From: Nostoc sp. UHCC 0302
GTDB lineage: Bacteria; Cyanobacteriota; Cyanobacteriia; Cyanobacteriales; Nostocaceae
Length of the DNA stretch: 64,000 nt
Direction of reading: 5' to 3'
NCBI RefSeq assembly: GCF_038096175.1
Contig: NZ_CP151099.1
Location: 746,501-810,500 of the forward strand
A program made the position numbers and the translations under genes. Under the pieces are notes generated by a model. That model made no database searches. It saw nothing but the letters and a program-made list of their open reading frames with translations, and was not told where the DNA came from. Shown piece by piece: positions 17,901-26,874 of the stretch. Position 1 is the stretch's first letter. Every line of letters begins with the position of its first letter.

Positions 17901-20900
17901 CAACTTACTTTGCAGATGCTCAGTTGTTCACCTCAATTATCTTCACGATGGTGGGTCTCTGCATTCAGTATGGCAATTCGGCGATGGCAGCGTATGGCTA
18001 TGCCTGCTATGGTTCAATTCTGGCAGGTCAGCTAGGAGAAATTGATGCTGCTTATCAATCTTGCCTCTTGGCTTTGAGACTTCTCGATCAATATAATGCT
18101 AAAGACCTTAAAGCCGAAATTTGTGAAATTTTTAATGGCCACGTTCGACATTTTAAAGACCCTCTTACTGCTGTATTAGAACCAATGTTAGAGGGCATTC
18201 AAAGTGGTTTAGAAGTTGGCAAAGTCCAATATGCTTCGTATATTGCTGCTTTTTATTCCGCTGCTTTGTTTTATACGGGTGAGAACTTAGAAAGCGTTGC
18301 TAAAAAGCTCGACCAACGATTAGAATTACTAAACAGTTTGAAAACTCAAGTCTGCATTGATTATGCCAAAATTTGGCGACAGATGGTAGCAAATTTGGTA
18401 GGCGACTCAACACACAAGTTTGAACTGGTTAGTGATCGCTTTAACGAAACAGAAATTTTAAATACGTTAATTGCAGCTGATAATCAAACAGCTCTCTCTG
18501 CTCTTTACCTAGCCAAAACGCATCTACTCTATTTATATAGAGAGTACGCTCAAGCGATCCAAAATGCAGCGATCGCAGAACGTTATATCGGTAGTGTTAT
18601 GGGGACAATAAATGTCTCCGAACATAGTTTTTATTATATGCTGGCTTTGCTGGGGCAGTATCCCTATGCAACTATTAAAGAACAATATGAGTACTTGCAA
18701 ATAGTGGAGTTACGCCAACAGCAGATGGAAAAATTGGCGAAGACCGCGCCGATGAACTTTCTGCATAAGTATGAATTAGTTGAAGCAGAAAGAGCAAAAG
18801 TTTTGGGGCAGTATGATCGAGCAATGGAGTATTATGATCGGGCAATTCAAAACGCACGAGAATATGGTTATTTCCAAGAAGAAGCGCTAGCTGCGGAACT
18901 AGCGGCAGAATTTTACTTTATACGCGGTAGAGAACGGATTACCAAAGACTATTTAACAGATGCTTTCTACGGTTATTTGCGCTGGGGCGCAATGGCAAAA
19001 GTTCAAGATTTAAGAGAACGCTATCCCCAAGTCTTCCTCAAAGAGCAAACGCTAATAGGGATTGCACCCAACTATACAACCAAAATCAGCTTAGCAGCTT
19101 TAGATTTAGCTACTGTCATTAAAGCTTCTCAAGTACTTTCTGATGAAATTATTCAGAGTAAATTGCTTGAAAAATTAATGAACAGCATGATTGAAAATGC
19201 GGGGGCAAGAGCCGGGATGCTTCTCTTACAAGAGCAAGATCAATGGGTTCTGGTAGTGGAGGGATTTGTAGACAAAGACAATGCTATTGTACTGCCAGCT
19301 AGGCCAATAGAAACAAAGCCAATTTTGCCTGTAGCATTAATTAACTATGTTGCTAGAAGTCAATCTACTTTGGTATTAGATGACGCAACTGAAGAAAAAT
19401 TGTTTACCAATGATCTTTATATTCTAAAAAATCGACCTAAATCTGTGCTTTGTTTGCCGATTATTTATCAGAGTCAACTTAAATGTATTCTTTACTTAGA
19501 AAACAACTTAACTAAAGGTGCGTTTACCCAAAACCATGTAGAAGTATTGAGTTTAATAGCTTCCCAGGCAGCAATTTCTCTAGAAAACGCCGGATTTTAC
19601 CAAGAATTGCAAACATACTCGCAAAAGTTAGAGAGCAAAAATGCCCAGTTGAGTCAAATCAATATATCACTAGCGGCTGAAATTAGCGATCGCCAGCGCC
19701 GAGAAGTTGAGCGCAAGCAAGCTCAAGAAGCCCTGTTTCAAGAAAAAGAGCTAGCCCAAGTGACATTGCAATCAATTGGAGATGCAGTTATCACTACGGA
19801 TGCTCAGGGCCTAGTACAGTATCTGAATCCCATCGCCGAAAAACTGACAGGCTGGAGCCAATCAGAAGCACAAGGGTTATCGCTGTCTGAAGTCTTTCAA
19901 ATTGTCAACGAAACAACTCGTGAACCAGTGGCAAATCCCCTCGAAAAAGCTCTACGCGAAGGTCATACTGTCGGTCTTGCAAACCATACAATCTTGATTG
20001 CACGCAATGGGGATGAGTTTGCCATTGATGATTCCGCCGCTCCGATTCGTGCTAGCAACGGTCAGATCATCGGGGCAGTCATGGTATTTCATGATGTGTC
20101 CCATACCCGCAGCCTATCTCGGCAACTTTCCTGGCACGCTAGTCATGATGCCTTAACTGGACTAGTAAATCGACGCGAGTTTGAACATCACCTAGAGCAG
20201 GCTATTAAAGATGCTAAGATGCACAATGAGCAACACGCCCTTTGCTATCTAGATTTAGACCAATTTAAAATCGTCAATGATACCTGTGGTCATCTTGCTG
20301 GCGACGAACTCTTGCGTCAGGTGACAGCATTATTTCAAAGTCAGGTGCGTAAGACGGACACTTTAGCTCGCATAGGTGGCGATGAATTTGGCTTACTCCT
20401 TAATCAATGCCCACTAGAACAGGCACAACGGGTTTCCAATTCCATACGTCAGAAAGTTCAGGAATTTCGATTTGTCTGGCAAGAAAAACTTTTTGCCATT
20501 GGCGTCAGTATTGGATTAGTGATGATTCATACTAATAGTGAAAGTGTTGCTCATGTATTAAGTCTTGCAGATGCTGCTTGTTATGCAGCTAAAAATCGGG
20601 GGCGCAATCGGGTACACGTTTATCAAGTAGACGATGTTGATCTATTACAACAACAGGGCGAAATGGAATGGGTAACACGTATTGCTCATGCTCTGGAAGA
20701 AAATCGATTTTGTCTTTACTACCAAACGATTATCCCTGTTGTGCCAACTGAGATCACAGAACAACATTATGAAGTCCTTTTGCGCTTGCAAGACGAAACT
20801 GGCTCTTTGGTATTACCTATGGCATTTATTCCTGCCGCAGAACGTTATAACCTCATGCATTTAATTGATCGCTGGGTAATTCGTACCCTTTTTGCTACTC

Positions 20901-21430
20901 AAGGGCAACACTATCGTAATGTCTGGAATGAATGCCAATTAAAGAATCACGAATGTAATTGTATTTATGCGATTAATCTTTCAGGTGCAAGTATCAATGA
21001 TGAGCAATTTATTGAATTTTTACATGAGCAATTTGCTTTGCATCAAATTCCACCCCAAATGATCTGTTTTGAGATTACTGAAACTGTTGCCATTAGTAAC
21101 TTAAGTAAAGCTGTTTTATTTATCAGTGAATTAAGAAGCCTCGGCTGTCGCTTTGCGCTAGATGACTTCGGTAGTGGAATGTCATCTTTCACTTATCTCA
21201 AAAACCTGCCTGTAGATTTTCTCAAAATTGATGGCAGCTTTATTAAGCAGATTTTGGACAATCCTATTGATTTAGCTATGGTTGAAGCTATTAATCATGT
21301 TGGGCATATTATGGGGATTCAAACTATTGCAGAGTTTGTTGAAAATGATGCAATCTTAGAAAAAATTAAAGTTCTTGGAGTGAATTACGCTCAAGGGTAC
21401 AGCATCGCAAAGCCTTGTCCCTTGCTGTGA
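14909..21430 (+). CDS. Pseudokinase-AAA-GAF-PAS-GGDEF-EAL giant signalling protein
   Basis: A 2173-residue protein of the cyanobacterial kinase-AAA-GAF architecture. Residues 1-270 are a Ser/Thr kinase fold with the lysine in VLIKSIK, but the catalytic loop reads THKNLKTVN (Asn for the HRD aspartate) and DFG reads DFS, so phosphotransfer is doubtful. Residues about 300-680 are an ATPase with Walker A GYSGVGKSS and Walker B LFLDDLQWAD. A helical TPR-like region follows. GAF lies at about 1400-1565, PAS at 1614-1735, GGDEF at 1744-1905 (ARIGGDEFG, with an RKTD inhibitory-site motif just before), and EAL at 1917-2172 (YEVLLRLQ, ALDDFGSG, FLKIDGSF). The c-di-GMP domains look competent, although EAL reads EVL. 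A repeat-derived insertion of about 72 residues lies at 547-619. Confidence 0.92.
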   Translation: MIRQLETYQYREVLREDNSTVVYRGIKKLDRTPVLIKSIKTEYPTLEDIAGLKYEYKILQSLDIAGVIKCYVLEDRHPFSTLILEDFGGEPLSKYLSQRSLNLSEFLDIGIQLAETLGKLHEYKVTHKNLKTVNVLFNPQTRQVKIYDFSLATYLYGEKQRISNQNLFEDALAYISPEQTGRMNRLVDYRTDFYSLGIVFYEMLTGQLPFQSTEPLELVHCHIARTPISPCITAKNLGLREIPQAVSDIVMKLLAKTAEERYQNALGLKADLETCLKLLQTTGKIAPFQVGQLDLYSQFSIPQKLYGREVEVEILMAAFKRISQGTTEMMLVSGYSGVGKSSLVYEVHKPIVRQRGYFIFGKFDQFKRNIPYAAVIQAFQELMRQLLTESSERIILWRAKLLKALGYNGQVIIDVIPEVERIIESQPAVPQLGASESQNRFNRVFIQFIYVFCKVEHPLVLFLDDLQWADSASLKLIQLLINDPNSKYLLLIGAYRDNEVSATHSLMLTLSELQQAKAVMNNIVLEPLHLVHVSQLIADTFQSNQEQCLATSSTLRVLQRSTASGVTLVPLRGSRLRVACRRQDLLPYGKALRLGQESPMHSGRTRRLRPLRQCASTHSLAELVFNKTQGNPFFLSQLLKSLYQDNLLFFNFNQACWQWDIERLLDIDITDNVVELMVSQIQKLLPVTQNVLQLGACIGNKFTLEVLSIVNEKPLSETALDLWPALQFGLILPLNQYYKIPLVIDLEEFKKRYDDEDTSLFASSHSPVILYKFLHDRVQQAAYSLIPQAERSQTHLRIGELLLEHTPEAELEENIFEIVNQLNIGSQLLTQQQDKDRLVALNLLAGQKAIKATAYEPALKYLKVGLELLSETSWQTNYDLTLALFVEVTSAEFLNNNFERTAILADIVLSNAKNILDQVKVYEIKIQYCVSQNKLKEAIAIILQVIEMLGISLSQELPHALTQQYENSLTIESLSSLPPMTDDFKLAAMRILVAAGPPTYFADAQLFTSIIFTMVGLCIQYGNSAMAAYGYACYGSILAGQLGEIDAAYQSCLLALRLLDQYNAKDLKAEICEIFNGHVRHFKDPLTAVLEPMLEGIQSGLEVGKVQYASYIAAFYSAALFYTGENLESVAKKLDQRLELLNSLKTQVCIDYAKIWRQMVANLVGDSTHKFELVSDRFNETEILNTLIAADNQTALSALYLAKTHLLYLYREYAQAIQNAAIAERYIGSVMGTINVSEHSFYYMLALLGQYPYATIKEQYEYLQIVELRQQQMEKLAKTAPMNFLHKYELVEAERAKVLGQYDRAMEYYDRAIQNAREYGYFQEEALAAELAAEFYFIRGRERITKDYLTDAFYGYLRWGAMAKVQDLRERYPQVFLKEQTLIGIAPNYTTKISLAALDLATVIKASQVLSDEIIQSKLLEKLMNSMIENAGARAGMLLLQEQDQWVLVVEGFVDKDNAIVLPARPIETKPILPVALINYVARSQSTLVLDDATEEKLFTNDLYILKNRPKSVLCLPIIYQSQLKCILYLENNLTKGAFTQNHVEVLSLIASQAAISLENAGFYQELQTYSQKLESKNAQLSQINISLAAEISDRQRREVERKQAQEALFQEKELAQVTLQSIGDAVITTDAQGLVQYLNPIAEKLTGWSQSEAQGLSLSEVFQIVNETTREPVANPLEKALREGHTVGLANHTILIARNGDEFAIDDSAAPIRASNGQIIGAVMVFHDVSHTRSLSRQLSWHASHDALTGLVNRREFEHHLEQAIKDAKMHNEQHALCYLDLDQFKIVNDTCGHLAGDELLRQVTALFQSQVRKTDTLARIGGDEFGLLLNQCPLEQAQRVSNSIRQKVQEFRFVWQEKLFAIGVSIGLVMIHTNSESVAHVLSLADAACYAAKNRGRNRVHVYQVDDVDLLQQQGEMEWVTRIAHALEENRFCLYYQTIIPVVPTEITEQHYEVLLRLQDETGSLVLPMAFIPAAERYNLMHLIDRWVIRTLFATQGQHYRNVWNECQLKNHECNCIYAINLSGASINDEQFIEFLHEQFALHQIPPQMICFEITETVAISNLSKAVLFISELRSLGCRFALDDFGSGMSSFTYLKNLPVDFLKIDGSFIKQILDNPIDLAMVEAINHVGHIMGIQTIAEFVENDAILEKIKVLGVNYAQGYSIAKPCPLL
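16550..16767 (+). repeat. GC-rich Nostoc repeat inserted in frame inside the AAA domain
   Basis: About 216 bp of abruptly GC-rich DNA interrupts the ATPase region. It is built from modules such as CTACGGGGAAGCAGGCTACG, CGCGTAGCGTGTCGC and CTACGGGAAGGCGTTGCGCC, which resemble the intergenic repeats at 14040, 29444 and 37400-37620. It keeps the frame and is translated as about 72 Arg/Ser/Leu-rich residues between EQC and LAELVFNKTQGNPF. In related ATPases that junction is short. Confidence 0.8.
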
Positions 21431-21456
21431 CTTTGACCACTAAATATTCAATCCCT

Positions 21457-21516
21457 AATCCCGTAGCCAATAGCCCAAACCACCGCAATCCCGTAGCCAA
21501 TAGCCCAAACCACCGC
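21457..21516 (+). repeat. Two-copy 30-bp direct repeat
   Basis: A 30-bp unit (AATCCCGTAGCCAATAGCCC plus AAACCACCGC) is repeated exactly twice, 26 bp after the stop of the giant signalling gene. It encodes nothing visible. Confidence 0.9.
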
Positions 21517-21963
21517 ATCCAAATTTATCTTTTTGTTAGGGCATAAATTCACCAATATTAAAGTGGGGCAGCGATATTTTATAAGTGGAAACAAGCAAGT
21601 TCAGCGTAAGTATCCATTTCATTGCCGCTCCAGGGCTGGCTTGACCTGCCATAACCGCGACGGTCATGAATTATCAAGTCTATTTGGAAGGTTACTGGAT
21701 GCTTTCAAGAAGAATGCAGAATTCAGAATCAATTAGTGGGGAATTTAGACCTGCCAATAATTGTAGACCACCAAATTTTTAATTTGGTGGAGGACTTAAA
21801 CTCGGCTATACCCCTACAGAGAAGCAAGCTACATCCGCCAGCGATGCACTGAGTTTCGACTACTTCGGCTACGCTCAGTACAAGTGCGCTCAATTACCGC
21901 CAGTCGAAGTGTCATACATAATTCATTCTGAATTCTGACTCCTGACTCCTGACTTCTTTGTTG
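21517..21963. other. Intergenic region with hairpin and repeat debris
   Basis: The region holds a perfect hairpin at 21768-21790 (CCACCAAATT, 3-nt loop, AATTTGGTGG), Nostoc repeat modules near 21815-21910 (AGAAGCAAGCTAC and similar) and a degenerate CTGAATTCTGACTCCTGAC tract at 21925-21955. No gene is supported. Confidence 0.5.
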
Positions 21964-22716
21964 TTAAATCTGCGCCATGCCCCCATCAACGAAGAGTTCG
22001 ATGCCGTTGACAAAGCTGCTGTCATCAGATGCAAGAAAGACGACAGCTTTAGCAATCTCGTCTGGCGTACCCACTCGTCCGAGCGGGATGGTGTTAGCCT
22101 GCATTGCCACAAATCCCTGTACCTGCTCCTCACTCAGTCCCATCAGGTTGTAGCCAGGAGTAGGAACCACGCCAGGGCTGATAGCGTTGACACGAATCTT
22201 GCGCTCTTTGAGGTCGAGTGTCCAGTTACGTGCAAACGAGCGCACGGCAGCTTTGGTGGCGCTGTAAACGCTGAATGCTGGAGTACCCTTGATAGAAGTA
22301 GTCGAAGCATTTAGGACAATCGAAGCCCCTTCTGGCAACAAAGGCAATGCCTTCTGTACTGTGAAAAGCAGACCTTTAACATTAGTGTTGAATGTTTTGT
22401 CAAAGTGTTCCTCAGTGATTGATCCAAGCGGGGCAATTCCCCCACCTCCAGCATTGGCGAAGATAACATCAAGGCGACCTTTTTCTTGCTCAATCGTAGC
22501 GAAAAGGCTATCAAGGTCTGTAAGATTCGAGGCATCACTCTGAACGCCAGTGACGTTTTTGCCGATCTCTTTGACGGCAGCATCAAGTTCATGCTGACGG
22601 CGACCGGTGATGAAGACATATGCACCTTCGGCGACGAATCGCTTTGCAGTAGCAAGACCGATGCCGCTAGTGCCACCTGTAATCAGCGTGACTTTTTCTG
22701 AAAGCTTCTGTGACAT
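21964..22716 (-). CDS. SDR-family oxidoreductase
   Basis: A 250-residue classical short-chain dehydrogenase. It shows the NAD(P)-binding TGGTSGIG at about 14-21, ANAG, the catalytic serine in NASTTS and YSATK with the Tyr/Lys pair, and ends [16 protein letters not shown]. An arginine follows the second strand (TGRRQHEL), favouring NADPH. It lies 53 bp downstream of a second SDR gene on the same strand, with a TetR regulator divergent from both, so the three look like one regulatory unit. The substrate cannot be named; detoxification of a small carbonyl compound is a plausible guess. Confidence 0.92.
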   Translation of the reverse strand: MSQKLSEKVTLITGGTSGIGLATAKRFVAEGAYVFITGRRQHELDAAVKEIGKNVTGVQSDASNLTDLDSLFATIEQEKGRLDVIFANAGGGGIAPLGSITEEHFDKTFNTNVKGLLFTVQKALPLLPEGASIVLNASTTSIKGTPAFSVYSATKAAVRSFARNWTLDLKERKIRVNAISPGVVPTPGYNLMGLSEEQVQGFVAMQANTIPLGRVGTPDEIAKAVVFLASDDSSFVNGIELFVDGGMAQI

Positions 22717-22769
22717 GGTGATGTTTTTGGAGTAAGGTTTAGCGATTGCAAGTTTTAATTACATATCGT

Positions 22770-23513
22770 TCAAGCTGTAAAGCCACCATCAATCTTCAGG
22801 CTGGCGCCAGTGATAAAGGCGGCTTCCGGACTAGCGAGATAGGAAACCATGCCAGCAACTTCATCGCTCTGTCCGTAGCGACCGAGGGCAATTATCTTTT
22901 TCAATCCATCAGCAAATGGCCCATCTGCTGGGTTCAGATCAGTGTCAATCGGGCCGGGTTGAATGTTGTTGACTGTGATGCCGCGAGGGCCAAGATCGCG
23001 GGCAAGACCGCGTGTAAAGCTGGCGATTGCCCCTTTCGTCAACGCATAAACCGAGAGACCAGCAAAAGGGGTAGAATCACTATTAACGCTGCCGATCATG
23101 ATAATCCGTCCACCCTCACCCATATGGCGAATCGCCTCCTGAGTTGCTACGAAAACGCCCTTGACGTTCACCGCAATGAGTCGGTCAAACTCATCCATTG
23201 AGAACTGCTCGATTGGAGCTAAAGTGGCAACCCCCGCATTATTGACGAGGATGTCGAGACGACTAAAGGTTTTTACTGTCTCAGTAACAGCGTGTTTTAT
23301 CGCTTCAACATCGGCACTGTCAGCGCGGATTGCCAAGGAGCTTCCACCTGCCGCTTCAATGACGCGTACAACCTCGTCAGCTTTTTGGGGTGAACTGGTA
23401 TAGGTGAGAGCAACTGCTGCACCATCCTGGGCGAGACGAAGGGCGATCGCCGCCCCTAGACCGCGTGAACCGCCCGTAACCAATGCAACTTTACCTGCAA
23501 GTGTTTTTGCCAT
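22770..23513 (-). CDS. SDR-family oxidoreductase (3-oxoacyl reductase-like)
   Basis: A 247-residue classical SDR from MAKTLAGKVALVTGGSRGLG. It shows NNAG, the catalytic serine in GSVNSDS, YALTK, and PGPIDTDLN after the active site. I chose the ATG at 23513; the frame stays open further upstream, but that extension runs into the divergent TetR gene and has no SDR character. It heads a probable two-gene operon with the following SDR. The first 110 bp upstream carry an inverted-repeat operator candidate shared with the TetR promoter. Confidence 0.92.
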   Translation of the reverse strand: MAKTLAGKVALVTGGSRGLGAAIALRLAQDGAAVALTYTSSPQKADEVVRVIEAAGGSSLAIRADSADVEAIKHAVTETVKTFSRLDILVNNAGVATLAPIEQFSMDEFDRLIAVNVKGVFVATQEAIRHMGEGGRIIMIGSVNSDSTPFAGLSVYALTKGAIASFTRGLARDLGPRGITVNNIQPGPIDTDLNPADGPFADGLKKIIALGRYGQSDEVAGMVSYLASPEAAFITGASLKIDGGFTA

Positions 23514-23565
23514 AATTTGCTCCGCTGGGCAATAATAGTTGCTAACTAATGTTTTTTTACCAATC

Positions 23566-23580
23566 GATACAAAAAGTATC
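23566..23580. promoter_or_regulatory. Candidate TetR operator
   Basis: GATAC-AAAAA-GTATC is a perfect 5+5 inverted repeat with a 5-bp spacer, placed between the divergent SDR operon and the TetR gene. Immediately after it lies a second weaker pair, CTTGA...TCAAG, at 23582-23605. TetR regulators usually bind such palindromes in the divergent promoter they control. Assignment is by position and symmetry only. Confidence 0.45.
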
Positions 23581-23624
23581 CCTTGATTCAATCTTGGTGT
23601 CAAGAAAGTTTTATACTTAAAGGT

Positions 23625-24233
23625 ATGGAAACAAGAAAGTCTCATAGAGCGCAAGGACGCCCTCGTGCTTTCGATATAGAGGAAGCTTTAGAGCAAGCTT
23701 TGCAAATGTTTTGGCGCAAGGGCTATCTAGGAACATCCCTTACGGATCTAACAGAGGCGATGGGTATTAATCGTCCGAGCCTCTATGCTACCTTTGGCAA
23801 TAAGGAAACTTTATTCCGCAAGGTGCTTGATCGCTATAATGAGAGGCAAACAGCCTACCTTCGTGAAGCACTTCAGGAGCCAACCGCACGTAGAGTCATT
23901 GAGCGGATGATGCATGGCATTGTTGACTTGGTGACTAATCCATGCAATCCGTCAGGATGTCTGTTTGCCCAGAGTATGCTTTCATGTGCAGATCCGGACG
24001 ATCCGCTCTATCAAGAACTGGCAGAACGTCGAGTATCAGGTGAAGTCGCAATACACCATCGCTTCGAGCGTGCCTTATCAGAAGGTGACTTACCGTCTGA
24101 TACTGATGCTGCTGCCCTTGCTCGCTTTGTCGTAACGGTCAACTTTGGGATATCTGTCCAAGCAGCGAGTGGAGCCAGCCGCGCTGAACTTCTACAGGTT
24201 GTTCAGATGGCGTTGCGAGCCTGTTCTCTATAA
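23625..24233 (+). CDS. TetR/AcrR family transcriptional regulator
   Basis: A 202-residue repressor. The N-terminal HTH has the pattern EQALQMFWRKGYLGTSLTDL followed by TEAMGINRPSLYATFGNKE, the standard TetR signature. The C-terminal ligand domain contains a CNPSGCLFAQSML segment typical of the AcrR/NemR-like branch, with cysteines that might sense electrophiles or oxidants. The frame is open upstream to 23583, but METRKSHRAQGRPRAFD at 23625 is the natural start. It is divergently transcribed from two SDR genes, which it probably represses. Confidence 0.92.
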   Translation: METRKSHRAQGRPRAFDIEEALEQALQMFWRKGYLGTSLTDLTEAMGINRPSLYATFGNKETLFRKVLDRYNERQTAYLREALQEPTARRVIERMMHGIVDLVTNPCNPSGCLFAQSMLSCADPDDPLYQELAERRVSGEVAIHHRFERALSEGDLPSDTDAAALARFVVTVNFGISVQAASGASRAELLQVVQMALRACSL

Positions 24234-24240
24234 AGAAATG

Positions 24241-26874
24241 CTAAAACTTTCTCCGTTCACTTTGGAGAACTTCTGTCGCTTTCTGAGCAGGTAGCGGTCG
24301 ATAAAATAGGAAGCCTTGTACATCTTCACAGTGAATAGATTTCAAAAAGTCCAATTCCTCTTGGTTCTCTACCCCTTCGGCGGTAAGCCTTAACCCTAGA
24401 CTCCGGCCTAAGCTAACTATAGCCTTGACAATATGAGCCACTTTAACATCTGTCGTCAAATCTCGGATGAAAGACCTGTCGATTTTCAGATTGTGGAGTG
24501 GCAACAGCTGTAGACGAGAGAGGGAAGAATGACCTGTACCAAAGTCATCGATAGAGAGAAGAACGCCCATGCTCTCTAGGGCTTCTAGTAAGGTTCTGGT
24601 GAAGTTGAGATCCTCTATGGCTGTCGATTCTGTAATTTCTAACTCCAAAAAGTGTGGCTCTAGCCCTGTCTGTTTTAAAATTCTGGCTACAGTCTCCACT
24701 AATTTGGGCTGTCGGAACTGCTTAAGAGAAAGATTGACGGCGATAGTTAGGGGTGGCAAGCCAGCGTCTTGCCAAGCTTTATTCTGCCTACAAGCTGTTT
24801 GCAATACCCATTCGCCAATGGGAACAATTAATCCACTTTCTTCGGCGAGGGGAATGAAGACATTAGGCGCAACCAATCCCATCTCAGGATGCTGCCAGCG
24901 TAACAAAGCCTCCATGCCAGTAATTTTTCCTGTGACGATGTTCACTCGCGGTTGATAGTACAGCGTTAATTCTTTTTGTTCTAAGGCATAACGCAGATTT
25001 TTCTCTAAAGTCAAGAGTTCGGGATTCTTAGCATCTAGGGAAACGCTGTAAAATTGGTAGTTATTCTTTCCTTTATCTTTGGCGTGATACAAAGCAGCAT
25101 CGGCGTGCTGGATTAGGGTTTCAGCATCAGGACTGCGTTGATCAAGCAACGCTATCCCAAGGCTGGCACTGATGTAAAGTTCGTGTTCTTGAAGATAGAA
25201 AGGATTTTCTAAGGCTTGTAAAATTCTCTGAGCTAGCTGAGCTAACTCTTCTTGCTGATTCACTTGAGGAAGTAAGATAGTGAATTCATCACCCCCCCAG
25301 CGAGCTAGGGTGTCTTTGCTTGTGAGGGAGTCTTTCAATCTTTGAGCAACGCCTTGTAATAGTTCGTCTCCTAGCGTGTGTCCTAGAGTGTCATTGATGA
25401 TTTTGAACCGATCTAGGTCGAGGAACATTACGGCTAAATTTTCGCCATGCCGCGCCGCGTTGGCTAGGCTGATTTCAAGTGATGCATTAAATTGGAGGCG
25501 ATTAGGCAACCCAGTTAGCAAATCGTGTAGGGCCTGATAGCGAATCTTTTCCTCTACCTGCTGGCGCTGCCTAGCACCAATGATACTGGCAGCCATTGTC
25601 AGGAGTGTAGATTCTTCATGCCGTGACCAATGCCGTTCTGAAGTACAGTCTGCTAAGCCAAGGTAACCCCAAAACTCTGTCTCTAGCCTGAGAGGCACTA
25701 AAAGGAGGGATTGAATGCCATCTCGGCTGAGTAGCTGCTGTTCAGCGGCAGGAAATTCTTGGGTAAGTCCACTAATGGACTGTCCGCTAGAGAGAGTAGT
25801 ATACCAACGGATGAGGGCAGAAGCTTCATAAGGCTGATTTTGCCAATGGTCGCGCGATGGTTCAGAGGTGCGCGTCCATTCAAACCGCAGGCTTACCGCT
25901 ATTTCTCCTGTAGTGGGATGAAGATGGTTCTGGAAGAGGTAAACCCGATCCACTTCGGCAGCTTCGCCCAGCACCGCCAGCACTCTGTCAATAGCTGTCT
26001 CGTAGTTCATTTCCGCCAGTAAGTAATTGGCGGCTTCTGCAACTGCCTGTAGTAAGCGATCGCGCTGACGCAGTTCGGCTATAGCTTGTTTTTGTTCTGT
26101 AATATCTCTGACAATAAAAGTTCTAATTAAATCACTTTCAGGAAGATAGTGAACGGATTGTTCAAAAACTTCTGTGCCAACTTTTACCTCTCGAACAAAA
26201 GGATTTGTCTTAAGATTCTTAACAGCACTTAGAAGACCTGCTAGTAACGGGTGTTGCTTCCCAGCTTCTCTAAGTTTGGGAAACTTGAGAAACGCAGCTG
26301 GATTAAGATAAGTCACTGTCCCTTCTAAATCCGTTTCGATAATTGAATTGGGAATTAGTTCAGGGAAGGATGCTAAGCGAGCTAAAGCAGTCTCACTAAC
26401 TCCTTCAAAACTCGGATCGATAATTGCGGTTTGAAAAGGATTGGCAGGATTAGCTTGCTCTGATAAGAAGCCAGACAGGTCTTCAACTTGGCAAGATTCA
26501 GAAAATGCTTTTTCAGAAAGGTTAGAAATAGCATAATATTTAGCCTGAGCTTGATTATCGCCAAATAATATGACATCTCCATGTCTGAGTTCATGAGAGA
26601 AGCATTGACAGCCATTAACGAATAAGCCATTAGTACTCCCTTTCCCCTTGAAGTTGCCATCAATAATCCGAAAGCCATATTGGTCGGTCTGTGGAAGAGT
26701 TACCCGCAATAAAATGGCGTGTTGCTTGGATACTGACCGGGAACGGAGGACAATAGAGTTTCCACTATGTCGTCCAAGAGAATAAGTAGTTTCTTGCAGG
26801 GGTATAGTTCGCTCCCCTTGCAGGTCTTGGACGACCAACAGGTGGCGTATTTTTTCCCGCTCTTTTCCTGACAT
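24241..26874 (-). CDS. FHA-PAS-GAF-GGDEF-EAL c-di-GMP signalling protein
   Basis: An 877-residue protein. FHA lies at about 12-115 (YSLGRHSGNSIVL, SVSKQHA, GSTNGLFVNG), which recognises phosphothreonine. PAS lies at about 175-270, GAF at about 280-430, GGDEF at about 440-610 (ARWGGDEFTILL near 528) and EAL at about 625-870 (GMEALLRWQHP near 651, EITESTAIED, IDDFGTGHSS, LKIDRSFI, AEGVENQEEL). Both catalytic domains keep their signature residues. The inhibitory RxxD before GGDEF is replaced by TSKD, so the cyclase may lack product inhibition. The FHA domain suggests control by Ser/Thr phosphorylation. It converges with the TetR gene, 7 bp apart. Confidence 0.95.
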   Translation of the reverse strand: MSGKEREKIRHLLVVQDLQGERTIPLQETTYSLGRHSGNSIVLRSRSVSKQHAILLRVTLPQTDQYGFRIIDGNFKGKGSTNGLFVNGCQCFSHELRHGDVILFGDNQAQAKYYAISNLSEKAFSESCQVEDLSGFLSEQANPANPFQTAIIDPSFEGVSETALARLASFPELIPNSIIETDLEGTVTYLNPAAFLKFPKLREAGKQHPLLAGLLSAVKNLKTNPFVREVKVGTEVFEQSVHYLPESDLIRTFIVRDITEQKQAIAELRQRDRLLQAVAEAANYLLAEMNYETAIDRVLAVLGEAAEVDRVYLFQNHLHPTTGEIAVSLRFEWTRTSEPSRDHWQNQPYEASALIRWYTTLSSGQSISGLTQEFPAAEQQLLSRDGIQSLLLVPLRLETEFWGYLGLADCTSERHWSRHEESTLLTMAASIIGARQRQQVEEKIRYQALHDLLTGLPNRLQFNASLEISLANAARHGENLAVMFLDLDRFKIINDTLGHTLGDELLQGVAQRLKDSLTSKDTLARWGGDEFTILLPQVNQQEELAQLAQRILQALENPFYLQEHELYISASLGIALLDQRSPDAETLIQHADAALYHAKDKGKNNYQFYSVSLDAKNPELLTLEKNLRYALEQKELTLYYQPRVNIVTGKITGMEALLRWQHPEMGLVAPNVFIPLAEESGLIVPIGEWVLQTACRQNKAWQDAGLPPLTIAVNLSLKQFRQPKLVETVARILKQTGLEPHFLELEITESTAIEDLNFTRTLLEALESMGVLLSIDDFGTGHSSLSRLQLLPLHNLKIDRSFIRDLTTDVKVAHIVKAIVSLGRSLGLRLTAEGVENQEELDFLKSIHCEDVQGFLFYRPLPAQKATEVLQSERRKF

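Noticed and set aside
21533-21736. 67-residue plus-strand ORF after the giant signalling gene
   Set aside because: It ends in a repeat tract (CAGAATTCAGAATC) and shows no conserved features.
23514-23654. N-terminal extension of the second SDR gene
   Set aside because: The extra residues run into the divergent TetR gene and its promoter and lack SDR similarity; MAKTLAGKVALVTGG is the natural start.
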